From Bordetella parapertussis (GTDB taxonomy: Bacteria > Pseudomonadota > Gammaproteobacteria > Burkholderiales > Burkholderiaceae_C), in contig CAMATW010000007.1 in assembly GCA_945861305.1 (NCBI GenBank), forward strand, positions 1-64,000: a stretch of DNA of 64,000 nt. Reading direction: 5' to 3'. Under the pieces are notes generated by a model. That model saw only the letters and a list, made by a program, of their open reading frames with translations. It was not told the origin of the DNA and ran no database searches. This document shows positions 62,098 to 64,000 of this stretch, in pieces (position 1 is the first letter of the stretch; each line of letters opens with the position of its first letter). Made by a program: the position numbers and the translations under genes.

Positions 62098-62778
62098 TCA
62101 GCGCTGAACCCAACCACCACAAACGGGAAATACCTGACCCACGAAGCAATCCGCTTTGTCCGAACACAGATATGCCGCAAATTCTGCGTCTTCTTCTGCT
62201 TTCACCAATCGTCCTAAAGGGACTTCCCGTTGAATGCGTTCTACAAACCGAGGATTGGCCTGAACCTCTGGTGGAAAGTAGGTAGGGTTCTCAACAAAAT
62301 TTTGTGCAATCGCATTGACTTGGATGTTCAAAGCGGCCAACTCCACACCCACAGCTTGCACCCATGCCAGTTGCGCACCACGTGCAGCGCTGTAACTTGA
62401 CGCTCGCTTCATGCCGCGTAATGCACTGGCACTGCCCATGACCAAAAACTTTCCCCGCCCACGCGCCTTCATTTGCGGGACTACCTCTCGCAACAACCTT
62501 GGCAATGGGTGAACCATGGTGTTGAACACCTGGGCCCACTCTGCATCTTGCACTTCTGCTGCCGGCGTCGAGGGAGCGGTCATCGCCAAGTTGGCGACCA
62601 AGACATCGATATGCCCATGGCTTTGCACCAGTTCTCGAGGCGCATCAGGATGATGCAGATCTCTGCTGTCGGCCAATACAGTCGCTCCATGGGAAGAAAG
62701 TATTTGGCACAAAGCCGGCCCCATGAAATCCTCAGCTTGGGTGACAACGATTCTCAAACCTTGCAACAAGTGAGTCAT
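62098..62778 (-). CDS. Probable halohydrin dehalogenase (SDR-fold, HHDH-like)
   Basis: 226 residues, SDR fold. The cofactor glycine motif is missing; instead TQAEDFMG (about residues 14-21) fits T-x4-F-x-G. The catalytic set is S-x12-Y-x3-R (SASALRG through SYSAAR, about 115-132), with Arg where SDR enzymes have Lys. NPTYFPPEVQANPRFVERI and REVPLGRL (about 165-195) resemble HheA-type proteins. These are exactly the sequence marks of halohydrin dehalogenases, which interconvert vicinal haloalcohols and epoxides. Start ATG 62778 is preferred to 62787. Convergent with the hydrolase gene. Confidence 0.75.
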   Translation of the reverse strand: MTHLLQGLRIVVTQAEDFMGPALCQILSSHGATVLADSRDLHHPDAPRELVQSHGHIDVLVANLAMTAPSTPAAEVQDAEWAQVFNTMVHPLPRLLREVVPQMKARGRGKFLVMGSASALRGMKRASSYSAARGAQLAWVQAVGVELAALNIQVNAIAQNFVENPTYFPPEVQANPRFVERIQREVPLGRLVKAEEDAEFAAYLCSDKADCFVGQVFPVCGGWVQR

Positions 62779-62787
62779 AGGCAGCAC

Positions 62788-63123
62788 CTACTCGGGTAAA
62801 AGGTCTTCGGGGTGTTCAGCTACCAAGGGGATGAGGTCTGGCTTGGGGGCGCGTTTGCCGTGCTTGGCCAAAATTTCAATGTAAACAGACGCGGCCTGCG
62901 TTGTGGCCAGTGCGTCAATGGCAGTCACCAAAGCGGCCACATGAACCACTTCAGCATCTGCCGCTTGCAAGCCACACTTGCAGTCAAAGTCCCAGAAATC
63001 GACACCCTCTGGCAAATCTCGTTTACGCTCACGTTTGAGGTATTTACGTACATCGTGTTTCACCGCATCAAGTACTCGATCAGGGTGGCGGCCATCTATG
63101 TGCAGAGGGAAATTTTTTCGCAT
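62788..63123 (-). CDS. DUF6172 family protein
   Basis: 111 residues, soluble. KHDVRKYLKRERKRDLPEGV followed by DFWDFDCKCG (about 20-50) identifies the DUF6172 family, of unknown function, common in Burkholderiales. ATG at 63123 (MRKNFPLHI) is preferred over 63147. It lies between the methyltransferase and HHDH genes, in the same direction. Confidence 0.8.
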   Translation of the reverse strand: MRKNFPLHIDGRHPDRVLDAVKHDVRKYLKRERKRDLPEGVDFWDFDCKCGLQAADAEVVHVAALVTAIDALATTQAASVYIEILAKHGKRAPKPDLIPLVAEHPEDLLPE

Positions 63124-63130
63124 GGTTAGA

Positions 63131-64000
63131 TTATGCGGCCCGCGCACCCAATCGCCACAACGACGTCACCTCTTGCGTTCGCGCCGCATGTAATGGGTCT
63201 TGACTGTCTTGCACTTTGGCGTGGCTTGGTCGAATGTCTTCTCGCCCAAGTACCTGCAAGCCCCCTGCTTCTATCCATTTCAGCAACTGCTCTCGAGAGC
63301 GCAAATTGAGATGCTCAGCCAAATCTGACAAGACCAACCAAGCTTCGCCGCCTGGGGACAAATGCGCAGAGACACCCATCAAAAAAGTATGCAACATCCG
63401 ACTGTCGGGGTCATATATGGCTTGCTCCAACAGTGACGTGGCTTTGCCCGGCAACCAAGGCGGGTTGCAGACAATCAAATTCGCTTGACCCTGGGGAAAC
63501 ACATCAGTGATTTGGAGCTGCACCCTTGAAGACAAGTCTAATCGCTGCAAATTGTCTTGCGCACACTGCAAGGCAACGTCGTTGCTGTCTGTGGCGATGA
63601 CTTGCTTGACGCCGCGCATCAGCAACAAAGCCGCAATCACACCCGTACCGGTTCCAATATCAAAAGCTAGCTCAGTTGAAGGCAAAGGTGACTTGGCAAT
63701 CAGATCAAGGTATTCACTTCGCACGGGAGAAAAAACTCCATAACGTGGATGAATGAAGAAGCCTTCCTGGCTCAACACCTTGACAGGGATACCTTTGCGT
63801 TGCCACTCGTAAGCGCTCACAATGCCTAGCAACTCGCGCAAAGACAACACCCGTGATTGGCCCCTTGCCTCGCCCCATGCATTGCGCAATGCGTCGCGCA
63901 TGTCCGGCGCACGGCGCAAATCAATTCGGTAGTCGGCCTCGACTTGCAGCATCAACATCGACAATATTCGCGAACGCTGGGCTTGTGCCATGCGGTAAGC
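63131..64000 (-). CDS. Class I SAM-dependent methyltransferase, 5' end outside window
   Basis: At least 289 codons, open at the right edge; the in-frame ATG at 63991 is probably internal because the frame continues. Motif I LAFDIGTGTGVIAALLLM (about 108-125 from that ATG), motif II-like TDSND and the catalytic motif LIVCNPPWLPGK (about 169-180) are those of N-methyltransferases of the PrmC/RlmG-like group. The substrate is unassigned. Confidence 0.82.
   Translation of the reverse strand, partial: AYRMAQAQRSRILSMLMLQVEADYRIDLRRAPDMRDALRNAWGEARGQSRVLSLRELLGIVSAYEWQRKGIPVKVLSQEGFFIHPRYGVFSPVRSEYLDLIAKSPLPSTELAFDIGTGTGVIAALLLMRGVKQVIATDSNDVALQCAQDNLQRLDLSSRVQLQITDVFPQGQANLIVCNPPWLPGKATSLLEQAIYDPDSRMLHTFLMGVSAHLSPGGEAWLVLSDLAEHLNLRSREQLLKWIEAGGLQVLGREDIRPSHAKVQDSQDPLHAARTQEVTSLWRLGARAA

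Noticed and set aside
62098-62778. Plain SDR oxidoreductase annotation
   Set aside because: The NAD(P)-binding glycine motif is absent and the catalytic Lys is Arg, so ordinary SDR redox activity is unlikely.

Overview
The window looks like chromosome from a betaproteobacterium, order Burkholderiales, most likely a Comamonadaceae of the Limnohabitans/Rhodoferax/Polaromonas kind. This rests on protein resemblance and on familiar gene orders: hda then a HAD phosphatase then probable pcnB; murJ / rpsT / DUF3579 / argD / argF. GC content looks moderate by eye (mid-fifties in most of the window, clearly lower at 45-55 kb). No rRNA, tRNA, CRISPR array, prophage or transposase gene was seen.

Layout. 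0-9 kb is housekeeping: pcnB (partial), HAD phosphatase, hda, an AI-2E family permease, purM, a SirB1-family protein, murJ, rpsT with its terminator, DUF3579, argD and argF. 9-12.8 kb is a tight minus-strand operon: secreted HNH protein, Rieske oxygenase, adenine-deaminase-type Add, FAD monooxygenase. 12.8-17.9 kb is a BMP-family nucleoside/purine ABC transporter, divergent from xdhA-xdhB-guaD (18-23 kb). 23-30 kb holds glycerate kinase, PuuD urate oxidase, xdhC, a TonB-like lipoprotein, uraH and a uraD-allC fusion. Together these carry adenine and guanine through xanthine, urate, HIU and OHCU to allantoin, and then allantoate onward. Allantoinase and the ureidoglycolate step are not here.

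29.9-35.5 kb is the most unusual part: a one-TM periplasmic protein, three paralogous voltage-gated channel genes and a ZIP-like membrane protein with an inserted cyclic-nucleotide-binding-like domain, followed 4 nt later by ureD. The first channel has two voltage-sensor domains in front of one pore. The other two have altered selectivity filters. The ZIP-like protein has lost its usual histidine ligands. I know of no described system with this set.

36.3-55.3 kb lies between ureD and ureABCEFG. It contains lipid-turnover genes (cdh, GDPD), urea transporter urtABCDE (minus strand, with a textbook sigma-54 promoter), and a lower-GC amide operon: a second urea-type ABC transporter, amiE, MoxR ATPase, VWA protein, amiC and the ANTAR antiterminator amiR. 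The leader of that operon contains a Rho-independent attenuator. A broken amidase remnant sits at its right edge. 55.4-59.7 kb is ureABCEFG behind an NtrC box and a sigma-54 element. 59.7-64 kb has a PQQ-type sugar dehydrogenase, an alpha/beta hydrolase, a probable halohydrin dehalogenase (SDR fold with the Ser-Tyr-Arg triad), DUF6172 and a methyltransferase cut by the window edge.

Overall theme: a nitrogen-scavenging island taking purines, urea and short amides to ammonia, with NtrC/sigma-54 and amide-inducible control. It is peppered with two families of short palindromic repeats that now supply gene ends and a gene start.
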